Shown here piece by piece: positions 24,001 through 34,172 of a stretch of DNA of 64,000 nt (position 1 is the stretch's first letter; every line of letters starts with the position of its first letter). The notes under the pieces were generated by a model that was not told the DNA's origin, did not search any database, and worked only from the letters and a program-made list of their open reading frames with translations. Both the position numbers and the translations under genes were made by a program. Source of the stretch: Climacium dendroides (lineage: Eukaryota; Streptophyta; Bryopsida; Hypnales; Climaciaceae); assembly GCA_950106755.1 (NCBI GenBank), contig OX467086.1:30708001-30772000 (forward strand), written 5' to 3'.

Positions 24001-24679
24001 GATGTTTGTAGTGTGTGTGTGTCCAATTATAGCCATCAAATTTACGATCCATGCCTTGTAGTTGCTGACCTACAGAAGATGAGGAAGTTGAATTGGGTCG
24101 ACTTCCAGAAGGAGATGTCGAAGAAAGAAGAGGAGGTAATTCAAAAAGAATGTCTCCATTGAATGATTGAGGAAGATGTCGTACCGATTCACAACGAATT
24201 GTACTGAGGTTTAAGAACTTCAATTCATTTCGTGCACGCGGACGACTTTGCATATTTTTAAGGCATTCTAAGACGCTCACAAATTTGGATGCCCTTTGCT
24301 GAATTGAAGGATGCAACATGCTATCATGTTGAATGTTGTCCATACTTTGAATAGTGTCTGTACACCTTTTGAATATGCTAGGTAGCTTGCGACTTGCATC
24401 AATGAAAATAGTAGCATCATCGTCGGAAGACTCTGTAAGATCAATATGGCTATGACTGGAAGACTCTACTTTCACACGAGTTCCCCAAGACATTTGAACA
24501 GTAGCAGACCCAGGTGTATGTATTTCAGTTGACATTGATCTAGTGAACCTAGGAGTGCCAAAAGCATGATACTTGCCTAGAGAAAGCCTCCAGCCATTTC
24601 CGGAGTCTATTTTGATCTTGAATAGCATGATTGTAGATGTGACTTGAAGTCCCTGAGAATCAAATAGCTCTTCTTCCAC
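21025..24679 (-). pseudogene. MULE transposase with SWIM zinc finger, broken
   Basis: Domains in order: a Ser-rich, acidic N-terminus with HIDLTESSDDD; a zinc-binding module (LVCENKACPRL, TLVCRICKEVP, LCPCRMYRV, GIHDHPVGRGICRDSVD); a DDE core with FDHVKK, CVCDMMSED, KGFMADNAMANW, the CLLHW motif of MULEs and the glutamate block CNLAETVHNK; then a Cys/His stretch (HIARCKKEGKTCHGVQ) and a SWIM finger (FPACTCEDF...WVNCKHLYYVF). An intron lies between the donor at about 22685 and the acceptor at about 22440. The product would cut and join the element's ends. Breaks: a frameshift in an AC-repeat near 24009-24022 and in-frame stops at 23527, 23200, 22378 (TGA where the family has Trp), 22024 and 21646. 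The SWIM/DDE assignment is firm, the exact family less so. Confidence 0.87.
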
Positions 24680-25368
24680 CTATAGAGACGACAACTCTAA
24701 ATTGAAGCGTACACTGAGAATTAAAGCAGATACCCATGCACTACCGCCATCGCTACAAGGAAAAGAAATTGGAATGCTGGACTTGTCACCACGAACAAGT
24801 GCCATGTCCATATTGGAATGTGTATACAATCTACAAATTCCTATAGACTGTCATTGCTTACATGGAACTATTGGTAGGATCCCCAAAGTATCTAGCGAGA
24901 ATAGGTAAAAGACAAAGAGGTAGTGGACATGGATATGACCTTTTTCATGTAGGATTTTGGTAATTTGAAATTTGAAATTTGAATTGAAGGCTCCATATTT
25001 AAAGATTTAATACACGGCTAGCAATTGAATTTTTTAAATTTAGTTACCAGTACCTGATCTTTGGAATAATGAATTGTACATAGCGCCACTTTCACATTGA
25101 AGGGTAATTAGAAGGCCCTAAATGGGGGCCTCTTCCAATGTAGTGGTGGTATATTCAAATGTGAGAGTGATTATGAAGCAGTTGAGTGAAGAACGGATGA
25201 TCTTATTGACCGTTTATATCCTGGTCAGTAGATGTTTTATTTGGAGAAGTTATAATGAATTGGATGAGAATACATTCATTAGACTTGAAGAGTGCTATAT
25301 ATTGAAGAGATTGCGGTATTGTTAGTGAGAAAGTCGAGTTCTCTTCCCTGAATTTTTTGGTTAGAGGG
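24680..25368. promoter_or_regulatory. Divergent promoter region of the MULE genes
   Basis: 690 bases separate the two head-to-head start codons and must contain both promoters. I see no unambiguous TATA box. The segment is AT-rich with a TTTGAAATTTGAAATTTGAA run near 24963. Confidence 0.5.
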
Positions 25369-26240
25369 ATGCCGAAGGGTTCTTATAGAAAGAGACGTAA
25401 GGCAGGACTTCGCTTCTCTAGCAAGAAACAGCTAGAAAAATCGAAGATGTTTAGGCGCTTACAAAAATCTAATGATGGTGAGATTAGTAGCATTGTTCGG
25501 ACCTTGTTGTATGAGGATGATGGGATTGAAGATGCACCTTTTGAACACAAGTTTATTTTGATACAAAATAGTGAAGGAATGGATATTGCCAAGCTTGACA
25601 CTATTGATGAAATTGAAGTGGACGTATGCCAACCGAGTGTGCTAGAGAAGAACATGTCCCTAGTGATCAGCGCAGAGTTGGTAAGTTTATGTATTCATTG
25701 GTAGGACTGGAACCATTAGACTATGAGGAGTTGATTGTATGTGTTGAATATTTTTTGTTAGAGGTGAATTTGATACCAAACCTCATTTTGTGTATTTCGA
25801 GAAGACGATTCCAATGGTATATAGCACGCAAAAAATGGAGCATTTTTGAATGTTCTACAGCCTAAAAACTAATTCAGCATCTTGGAATCTTCTCTGAAAT
25901 CTTCAGAATCGGCTGATTTTTCAGCTAAATCTTGCCCAAATATTTTTAGAAGACTTTGCCGATTTTTGTAAAATTCCTCGTAACTTCAAAAAATTTGGAA
26001 AAAATTGGGGTTACTTTTGAGGTTATAATCTATGTGCTCCAAAAATTTGGACCAGAAATGTATGAAATCGCAGATTTTATTAGAAAGATTCCCTTGGCCT
26101 AAATCTACCAATCTCTTCCTTATTTTTTTCTTATTTTTTTTTGAAACCAAAGAGCAACTCCATGGGCTGATCTTCGGCTTGCTTTGGTGTAGTTCTCTTC
26201 CTTCTCCATTGTTGTGTTTTGGCTTAGGGTTACTTCCACA

Positions 26241-26453
26241 ATGAACTTACGGAGTGGCATGCTGCGCAAGGATGGAGAGGCGCGCGGCGACGGTGGGGAG
26301 GCGAGCAGCGACGGTGGGGAGGGTGTCTCCAACACCATCGAAGGCGGCGATGCGATGGAAGTTCAAGTTCCTAAAAACCCTGAAGAGGTGCCACTTCTAA
26401 ACACCTCTTTTTCAAGTTGTAAACTTGACCTTGTTGACGAGGTCACTTTTTAG
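26241..26453 (+). other. GC-rich short ORF in the first intron of the methyltransferase-like gene
   Basis: A frame starting MNLRSGMLRKDGEARGDGGE lies in a locally GC-rich patch with Gly/Asp/Glu repeats, just before the minisatellite; its end runs into the first repeat unit. It might be an alternative first exon, but no good donor was found (GTGCCA only). Not called as a gene. Confidence 0.3.
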
Positions 26454-28285
26454 GGATTTAAGAGATCACTCCAAAGGTTCCGGTTTAGGACTTATGATTT
26501 TCAGAAGATTGCAATTTCAGGGTTTCGAACTTGACCTCGTTAACGAGGTCACATTCTATGGTTCTTCACAGTCTTACTAAAACAATTTCTAATTTTGATA
26601 CATAAATTCAAATTCTTTCTACGAGTTGCTGAATTAGATTGCAAAATGTGACCTCGTCAACGAGGTCTCTTTTCCGAGATTTCTGAAATCACTAAGAGAA
26701 TTTCAGTTTAGGATTCAGATTTTACTTTCTCTCATAAGGTTTGATGAATTAGATTGCAAAATGTGACCTCGTCAACGAGGTCACTTTTCCGAGATTTCGG
26801 AAATTACTAAAACAATTTCAGTTTAGGGTTAAGATTTTGCTTTTTCGTGTAAGGTTTAGGGAATTAGATTGCAAAATGTGACCTCATCAACGAGGTCACT
26901 TTTTCGAGATTTCGGAAATTACTAAAACAATTTCAGTTTAGGACTAAGATTTTGCTTTTTCTCGTAAAGTTTAGGGAATTAGATTGCAAAAGGTGACCTC
27001 GTCAACAAGGTCACTTTTCCGAGATTTCGGAAATTACTATGACAATTTCAGTTTAGGAGTTAGAATTTTTTTTTTCTCGTAAAGTTTAGGGAATTAGATT
27101 GCAAAATGTGACCTCGTCAACGAGGTCACTTTTTCAAGATTTCGGAAATTACTATGACAATTTCAGTTTAGGAGTTAGAATTTGTTTTTTCTCGTAAAGT
27201 TTAGGGAATTAGATTGCAAAAGGTGACCTCGTCAACGAGGTCACGTTTCCGAGATTTCGGAAATTACTATGACAATTTCAGTTTAGGAGTTAGAATTTGT
27301 TTTTTCTCGTAAAGTTTAGGGAATTAGATTGCAAAATGTGACCTCATCAACGAGGTCACTTTTCCAAGGTTTCTGAAATTACTATGACAATTTCAGTTTA
27401 GGAGTTAGAATTTGTTTTTTCTCGTAAAGTTTAGGGAATTAGATTGCAAAATGTGACCTCGTCAATGAGGTCGCTTTTCCGAGATTTCGGAAATTACTAT
27501 GACAATTTCAGTTTAGGAGTTAGAATTTGTTTTTTCTCGTAAAGTTTAGGGAATTAGATTGCAAAATGTGACCTCGTCAACGAGGTCACTTTTCCAAGGT
27601 TTCTGAAATTACTAAGACAATTTCAGTTTAGGAGTTAGAATTCGTTTTTTCTCGTAAGGTTTAGGGAATTAGATTGCAAAATGTGACCTCGTCAACGAGG
27701 TCACTTTTCCAAGGTTCAGAGAGGTGACAAAGTTAGTTTAATTTTCATTTTAGGCTTCTGTTTTCTCTAAGAGACTGCTGAAATGGATTGCAAAATGTGA
27801 TTTCGTTAACGAGGTCACTTTTCTAAGAGTTTAGAGAGATGATAAAGACATTTCAGTTCTAATTTTTAGGTTCATTTTTCGCTAAAAGACTGCTGAAATG
27901 GATTGCAAAATGTGACCTCGTCAACGAGGTCTCTTTTTCAAGGTTTATAGAGATTACTAAGAGAATTCAGTTTTCACTTTAGGCTTCATTTCTTTGCCTT
28001 CTCACTACTAAAATACATTGAGAAAAGTGACCTCGTTGATGAGGCTTCTTTCTTCGGATTTATTAGGGATCACTTACATGGTTCAGTTTTCACTCTAGCC
28101 TTCATTGTTTTTTCTTTACACTATTGAAATACGTTGGCAAAACAGCCCTCGTTAACGAGGTCACTTCTGCCAATGTATTCTAAACACTCACTTAGAGAAT
28201 CTAAACTTTAGTCTGAGGTTCAAAATGTATTTTTCCAATGCTTGCTTTGAGCTGAAAATGTAACCTCGATAATACGATCACTACT
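26425..28285. repeat. 115-bp minisatellite with palindromic core, about 17 units
   Basis: The core GTGACCTCGT-CA-ACGAGGTCAC recurs at 26425, 26531, 26648, 26763, 26878, 26993, 27108, 27223, 27338, 27453, 27568, 27683, 27797, 27912, 28027, 28143 and about 28259. Spacing is exactly 115 bases over the central ten units; outer units are more diverged. A second small palindrome, CCGAGATTTCGG, follows each central core. The array lies in the intron between exons 1 and 2 of the ParB/methyltransferase-like gene. Confidence 0.95.
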
Positions 28286-30135
28286 TAGGCTGATTTTTAA
28301 TAAAGATGTAAAAAATACTTATTCTTGTTTTTTCAAAACAGAGCTTTATAGATATTGATGGAGGGCTTCCACAAATCCAGCGCTTGGAGCTAGTCACCAA
28401 TGATGATTCGCAGCTTGTGGTTGGCAATCTTCAGATTACATGTGTTTCTATTTATGTTTGTATGATAAATTCTATGATTGATTTTGTATTACAGTTGTTG
28501 TCGTATTTGTTTTCATTTCCATGCCTTTTAATATTAATTATAACTTCGGTTCAATTTTCTATTGATTGTAGGTTGACAGCACTGTTGATATTCAAAATGC
28601 TGATCAAGTTTTTGAAAGGCGAACGGTAGATGAGGTGGAAGAGGATGTGTGAAATGGTCTAAAATTGGATTCCAATGCAGTCATCAACAGCATGCTCTTC
28701 AATGGTGGTGGTTCTGGATCTCGATTTGATATTCCTTTGTGCAGGATGATTGGGCTTCCATTGGTCCGTCCTCTCTTCCAAAGTCAAGTGAAACGATTGG
28801 AGGCTGAGTTTGTTCATGGATATCGACAAGGTGATCATGTACTTTACGTGTCAACAACAAATGACAAAGGAGCTTCCAAGTTAGTGACGCCTGAGATTGT
28901 AGAGACATGGGATGAACACTAGATACACGAGAATGACCAATTTGAGTGTTGGTTGAGTTCTCAATCAACCATCTCACACTTGTCAAATCACATGTTTTTC
29001 GTATGGGATGGCAATCACAAATTGGCGGCTTGGTATGCTTACAACCACAGAATGCATCGTCATAACTGCAAGTGGCATTTGCCTGTTGATTATATGTTAT
29101 TGGTGTCTGAAGGCCGTACATGCATTCTATTGGAGGCTATGAATGATATCAATTGGTGAGTTCTAATGTTGGTTGAATCAATGTTTATTTTATTTTATTG
29201 CTTCTTCAATTGTATTGTAACATTCATTCATCTTACATTCTATTTTCATTGATATTTGCAAGTCTATAGAGCACTCCCATGTCAAGAGCAACTTGGTTCA
29301 ACAATTGCACAGAATGAATACCTATGGCAACTTGCAATTGGAAGAGTCCAAGGGGCTTCTAAGTGATGAAGATTACAAGAAATGTGAGGCGAGAAAGCTA
29401 CCAGGTGCTTGGTATCCATTGACATCTCCCGGCTTTATACAATTCCTTTATCGGGTGAGTATCTTTTGTTTGTAGTACTTTTTCATTCAATTGTTGTGAT
29501 TTGTAAAATTCATTTTATACTGATTTCAAGTTTATGTTTTTCATGTGCAGCAAGAAATTGCTACTGTTTCAAATGTAACTATGCGAACTTACTATGAGAA
29601 GACACGGTTGGAAAAACGAACTCCAAAGGGTGTTCATGAGGTCATGACTCAAGCTGCCACTGCAGCTATTAAAGGATTTCGAACGGAGTTTGATAAACAA
29701 TCCGCCATTGCAAATCCAAAAAACAGCGTTGGATTTCTAGAAGAGGTATATTATTATGCCTACTTGCTTTTTTATTTATATGATTATTTTTGGACTTGAT
29801 TTTTACTATACTTATGTCTTTTCAAATTTCAGATTAACTTGCATTACAACGCCAACGAGAAGCCCGAGATGTCCTTGGAGAAACTTCAAAGGATTTCTAC
29901 ATGCCAAGTTCAACCAAACCACAAGGTTCGTTGGCTTAGGTGGTGGAATTCAAGTGAGACTTCTAGGGAGGGTTTCAGATTCCCTGCCCTCGGTTTCAAC
30001 ACAATGACTTTAGAGACTTGGCTCTGTAAGGCCTCATTTTGGGCTGAGGTATGTAATTAATTTTCTTTTTCATTCATATGAAAAAAAATTACATTTTACA
30101 AGTTTATAAATATTTTGATTTTTATCTTATAGTTG

Positions 30136-30443
30136 TACCATACCAAAGTCTGGTAAGAAGGAAATGCAGTCAAAATTCATTGCGGTTCTTTTCTCCACAA
30201 TGTTATACATGCTGTTAACTACAACTGCAGCCTTCTTTTTCAATTTTTGAATTCAATTTCTGGAATTTCATAGCATGTAATATCTTTCCAATGGTATATT
30301 ACATGCTATGAAATTCCAAAAATTCAATTCAGAAATTGAAAAAGAAGGCTATAGCTGTAGTTAACAGCATGTACAACACTGTGGAGAAAAGAACCGCAAT
30401 GAATTTTGACTGTGTTTCCTTCTTACCACACTTCGCTATAGTG
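30136..30443. mobile_element. Foldback MITE nested in an intron of the methyltransferase-like gene
   Basis: About 308 bases, two arms of ~150. The right terminus reversed reads CACTATAGCGAAGTGTGGTAAG; the left is diverged from it but clearly paired. Arms share AGTCAAAATTCATTGCGGTT and CATGCTGTTAACTAC. Its centre, CTTTCCAATGGTATATTACA, is shared with 32058-32388. Confidence 0.85.
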
Positions 30444-32057
30444 GTGTATTATAGTACCATGATATGCTTTGCCTTCATAATGTCTTGGTACTTATATTTT
30501 TGAATTTTCTTGTAGTTGGAGGAGGTAGCCAAAACAGAATTCACAAGCATCATCAAGTCTGAGAATATTGTAGTTCAATGGAATGCCAATGATGAGTTGG
30601 ATTCCATTGGGGATTATGTGGAGACATGGCGCATTGTGTTGTGGGATCATGCTTTTTGGTGGTTGTTCAAGAAGGGTTCTTCGTATTCAAGATCTACTCC
30701 TTTCAAAGACCAAGAAGGCACAGATGTGGCTACAAGGAGGATTCTATACAGGTATATCTTTTATTTTAGTTGCCTTTAGTTTTCTAAATTTTAATTGTTT
30801 TGCAAAATCATCAAAATGCATGTGCATTTTTTTCATTGTGATAATCACACACATTCTATGATTGCAGATATTTCAAGCGAGAGTTCATTCTAAAAGGTGG
30901 AATGGAACGAAAGTTCATGCCCAAGTTGTTTAGAGGATGGCTTGATACTTCCTTGAAGGGTTGTATGTTCACTTTGACTCAACAGCGAGGATTTTCTGTT
31001 CAAGAGCTCCAAACGTGTCCTTGGTATTTAGAGTGTCCAAGAGTTTTTGCCCCAGCATTTGAAGCATCTGAGAAGGAGGCTGCCAAAGACCATTCCAAGG
31101 CAGGTTTACAGGAGGAGTCTCTTGATGAAGAGGAGGTTCAAGAAGTTCCACCAGTGAAGAAGGGGCGTAAGCCAAAGGAGAAGAAGGCTACAAAGAAGAC
31201 AACAAAAGAGACAGCCACGAAAGAAGACACCCCTTCTTCATTTATTCCAGCTTCTGTTTGTGTACCTCCTCCTTCTTTTGTGCCTCCTACCACTTTGGAA
31301 GTCATTGATACGGCTCGGTCTCATTGCCCTGCAACTCTCATGTCTATTACAGCAGATGCCTTTGCTTCATCAGAGTACATTGCTAGATCCGCAATTCAAC
31401 CTGACAAATACGGTATTGAGCCTCAGGCTTTAATTCTACCATCATCGATTTCTGCAATGCTCAATGTTAAAGAGAAGACGGGGGATAATGCATCAATATG
31501 GAATCAAATGCTTGATTTTGCCCAAAAGGTAAGGTCTACGTTCTCTAGCCTTGTTATGATTAATTTCTTTCATTTCACATTAAGTTATTAGCATGACATT
31601 GCAATTCATTCATACATCTAACTTATAGTGTGCATTTTTTTATTGTCAAGATTGGTAGGGACCGGGTGCGAACTCTTGGAGGCTCCGTGAGCCCTATTGT
31701 ATGCTTTGACTTGATTGTTACCAATATCCCAGATGGACTACCGATCCCCAATGTCTCCATTCCACCTTCTAATATTCCTTCTTGGAACGTGTTGAATCAA
31801 GAAGAGGTTATTGAACCTATCTTTGAATTTGCTTCGGAGTTTATTCATGATGATGGAGCAATTTTGTTGTTCCATCCAGAGAATAGCAAGATAAAGGAAT
31901 TTACCCTTGAGCGTGCCGATACGTATGGTTTTCGTTTACTTGACTCTTGGTAGGGTGTCAATGAGATGAAGCTTTCGAGTTTCAAAAAAAAAAACGTTGG
32001 GTGAGTTTCACTAAATTTTTTCTCATTTGTAGTTTTTGATGTTTTGAACAACTTCTA

Positions 32058-32388
32058 CACTATATCAAAATGTGGTAAAAAGAACCGCAGTCAAAATTCT
32101 ATGCAGTTTTTTTCCCCACAGTGCTGTACATGCTGTTGACTATTGCTGCAACCTTTTTTTTTCATTTTCTAACTCAGTTTTTGGAATTTGAAGGCATGTA
32201 ATATACCATTGGAAAGGTATTTTAAATACCTTTCCAATGGTATATTACATGCCTTCAAATTCCAAAAACTGAGTTAGAAAATGAAAAAAAAAGGTTGCAG
32301 CAATAGTCAACAGCATGTACAGCACTGTGGGGAAAAAAACTGCATAGAATTTTGACTGCGGTTCTTTTTACCACATTTTGATATAGTG
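32058..32388. mobile_element. Second copy of the same foldback MITE family
   Basis: 331 bases with near-perfect TIRs CACTATATCAAAATGTGG. Flanks are CTA and ATA, a possible mutated 3-bp duplication. The internal sequence matches the copy at 30136-30443 (AACCGCAGTCAAAATTC, ACATGCTGTT), showing one family. It lies in the intron between exons 9 and 10. Confidence 0.88.
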
Positions 32389-33024
32389 ATAGTAAAATTG
32401 TATTTGGCAAATACTAATTGTCATACTTGTTTATTCCTTGCAGTCACAGCGCTTTCGGATCCTCTTATTTGTACGAAAACAATGGGAGGAAACATCGGTG
32501 GAATCCAAATTTTCTATCACTATAAACCAACAACTTAGTGATGCAGGTACAAACCTTGAAGAAGTTGACCTTCTCCACAACTATACCTCCTTGCAAACTC
32601 AACTCATGAATGGTACAATTCCGTGGAGAGGTGCCCGTGAGAAAGACCCTCTATTTGTACAGCTACTAATCGAGGCATCTTCAAAACCTGGTGATGTGGT
32701 ATTGGATTGTTTGCATCTACAGGTACCTTTCATTAGTCATTACTTTTTATTATTGAAACCATATAATTTTTGCATTGTATGTAACATATTTGGTGCAACT
32801 AATGACATTGCATTCAATAAACAGGGGCCTCTATCCATGCATGCCGCAACATTGGACGTCATTTGGTGGCCTTGGAGAGCGATAGTGAGATTTTTGAAGG
32901 TCTTCTTCAACCTTTGATCATCCTTCCTACTTCTACTGCCACCGTCCAAACTAAGCGGCCTTTGCCTATAGTGTTGGATGATTCTGATAACGATGACATT
33001 GTCAAGCTTTCTACAAGGCCTTGA

Positions 33025-34104
33025 AAAAAATGTTGTTGTAAGTAAGTTTGTTGATGCTTTTAAGCATGTGTTTATTTTCTTTTATTATGCAATATCTTTT
33101 AATTTATTCAAAGTTTCTAATTATTTAATCATTGCATCTTGTAAAGGCAATCTTCTCAAGCATTTGGTGCTCTCGCCTTTTCTTAGTCCAAAGAGTTTGC
33201 CATGTTACATCGAGACTCTAGCGACATCTATGGCAGAGGCTCCATCACCCATTTCTATTGCCAAACATCGTTCATACAATATTACTGTCAAGAAGTTTTT
33301 AGACCTTGAAGCAGATGTTGAGACACCAAGGCTTACATATAGTGATAGTAGTGAAGCCAGTGATAATTCTTCTCCCATATGTGGCATTGGGTCAAATTGA
33401 TTTTGCTCTAAAGACTATTGTTGTTACTTGATTTTCTAATGTCATGTAGTGAGACTAAAAGGGCCACTACATTCTTGCACTTTACCATATTTTTAAGTTA
33501 TTTTGCATTTTGGTGATCTTTAAAGTGGTAGTGAAAAGGGCATCTATTTCAAGAGATAATGGTTACTATTGTCAATTAGTAGAATTTTTTTTGGATTGAA
33601 TTTATTTCTTTTTATTAGCAACATGGTACTTCTCTTTGATGAAAACATGTAATTAGAAATAGTAAATGTTGGTGTTAGCATAAAAATAAATTTGGTGAAC
33701 TTCACAAATGCTTGAAAAGAATTGTGAATTTTAATTAAAAATGGTATCTTCACCCTAAAATGGTTTTAGAATACCATATAAGCCTAAACCCTTAGCTTAA
33801 AAAAATCCACTTAAACCTTGGATTTAAAATACTTGATAAGTGACATTTATCTAAGACAAATGATTTTATAGTTCAAATCATTGATTAATCATCCAAACTC
33901 ATTTTCATCCAATGTCATGAACAAATGTATTTCATTCAATAAAGTCAACTAAAAAATAATTCATCCAACTTTGTTCATCTCCATTCATCTCTATTCATCC
34001 TCTTTGAGTGCATCTATAGTTTTATGCTTTTATAATAAACCATAGACCAAAAATCCTTGTGGTGAAAAATTATAGGTTTTCCACAAATTTTTCAAAAAAT
34101 TCTC
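33025..34104. other. Right subterminal region of the MULE
   Basis: Downstream of the stop at 33022-33024 a frame at about 33187-33400 (ending SDNSSPICGIGSN, Ser/Asp-rich) could be an alternative last exon. The rest is AT-rich, with no other gene up to the TIR. Confidence 0.45.
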
Positions 34105-34163
34105 AGTGCTCAACACTCATTGCTCAACGCTCATTGCTCCCTGCTCATACTTTAGCAACCCTG
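34105..34163 (-). repeat. Right terminal inverted repeat with 7-bp tandem units
   Basis: Reverse complement of the left TIR pattern: on the minus strand AGCAATG, AGCGTTG, AGCAATG, AGTGTTG, AGCACTG. Confidence 0.88.
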
Positions 34164-34172
34164 GTGCAGTGT
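34164..34172. repeat. Right 9-bp target-site duplication (GTGCAGTGT)
   Basis: Perfect copy of 19856-19864, abutting the right end of the MULE; the bases on either side differ, so the match is exactly nine bases. Confidence 0.92.

Larger units (their letters stand above)
25369..33024 (+). pseudogene. ParB-like / beta-class DNA methyltransferase-like protein encoded by the MULE, broken
   Basis: Exons I place: 25369-25680, 28342-28434, 28572-29155, 29263-29454, 29551-29745, 29833-30048, 30516-30751, 30868-31528, 31651-32000, 32444-32722 and 32825-33024; most junctions keep frame. The N-terminus is basic (YRKRRKAG). Exon 3 has ParB-like features: IPLCRMIGLPLVRPL, then FVWDGNHKLAAWYAYN, the GNHRxxA-type motif. 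A Lys-rich tract with KKGRKPKEKK follows in exon 8. Exon 9 has CFDLIVTNIPDGLP at the motif-IV position and DGAILLF. Exons 10-11 carry KDPLFVQLLIEASSKPGDVVLD and GASIHACRNIGRHLVALESD, a motif X/I. The IV-before-I order is that of permuted N6A/N4C methyltransferases. Lesions: stops at 28650, 28920 and 31951, AT in place of GT after 28434, and a 1-base frame mismatch at the last junction. The acidic tail is IVLDDSDNDD. Catalytic activity is doubtful, as DPPY is not kept. Confidence 0.72.
19865..34163. mobile_element. 14.3-kb Mutator-like element (MULE) with transposase and ParB-methyltransferase-like genes
   Basis: The ends CAACGGTGCTAGAGTGTGAG (left) and, reversed, CAGGGTTGCTAAAGTATGAG (right) are inverted repeats; about 23 of the first 30 bases match without gaps. 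Both TIRs continue into five tandem 7-base units of the form AGCRNTG (left 19890-19924, right about 34105-34139 on the opposite strand), which may be transposase-binding sites. Perfect 9-bp duplications flank the ends. Inside are a minus-strand transposase (21025-24679) and a plus-strand ParB/methyltransferase-like gene (25369-33024), diverging from a 690-bp promoter region. Both genes are broken, so this copy cannot move unaided. Confidence 0.9.

Noticed and set aside
25357..25368. Upstream TTG as start of the ParB/methyltransferase-like protein
   Set aside because: The first ATG of the frame is at 25369; four extra codons from TTG have no support.
26425..28285. Possible CRISPR-like array
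   Set aside because: The 115-bp period is repeated as a whole, with no unique spacers, and the setting is a plant transposon intron; it is a minisatellite.
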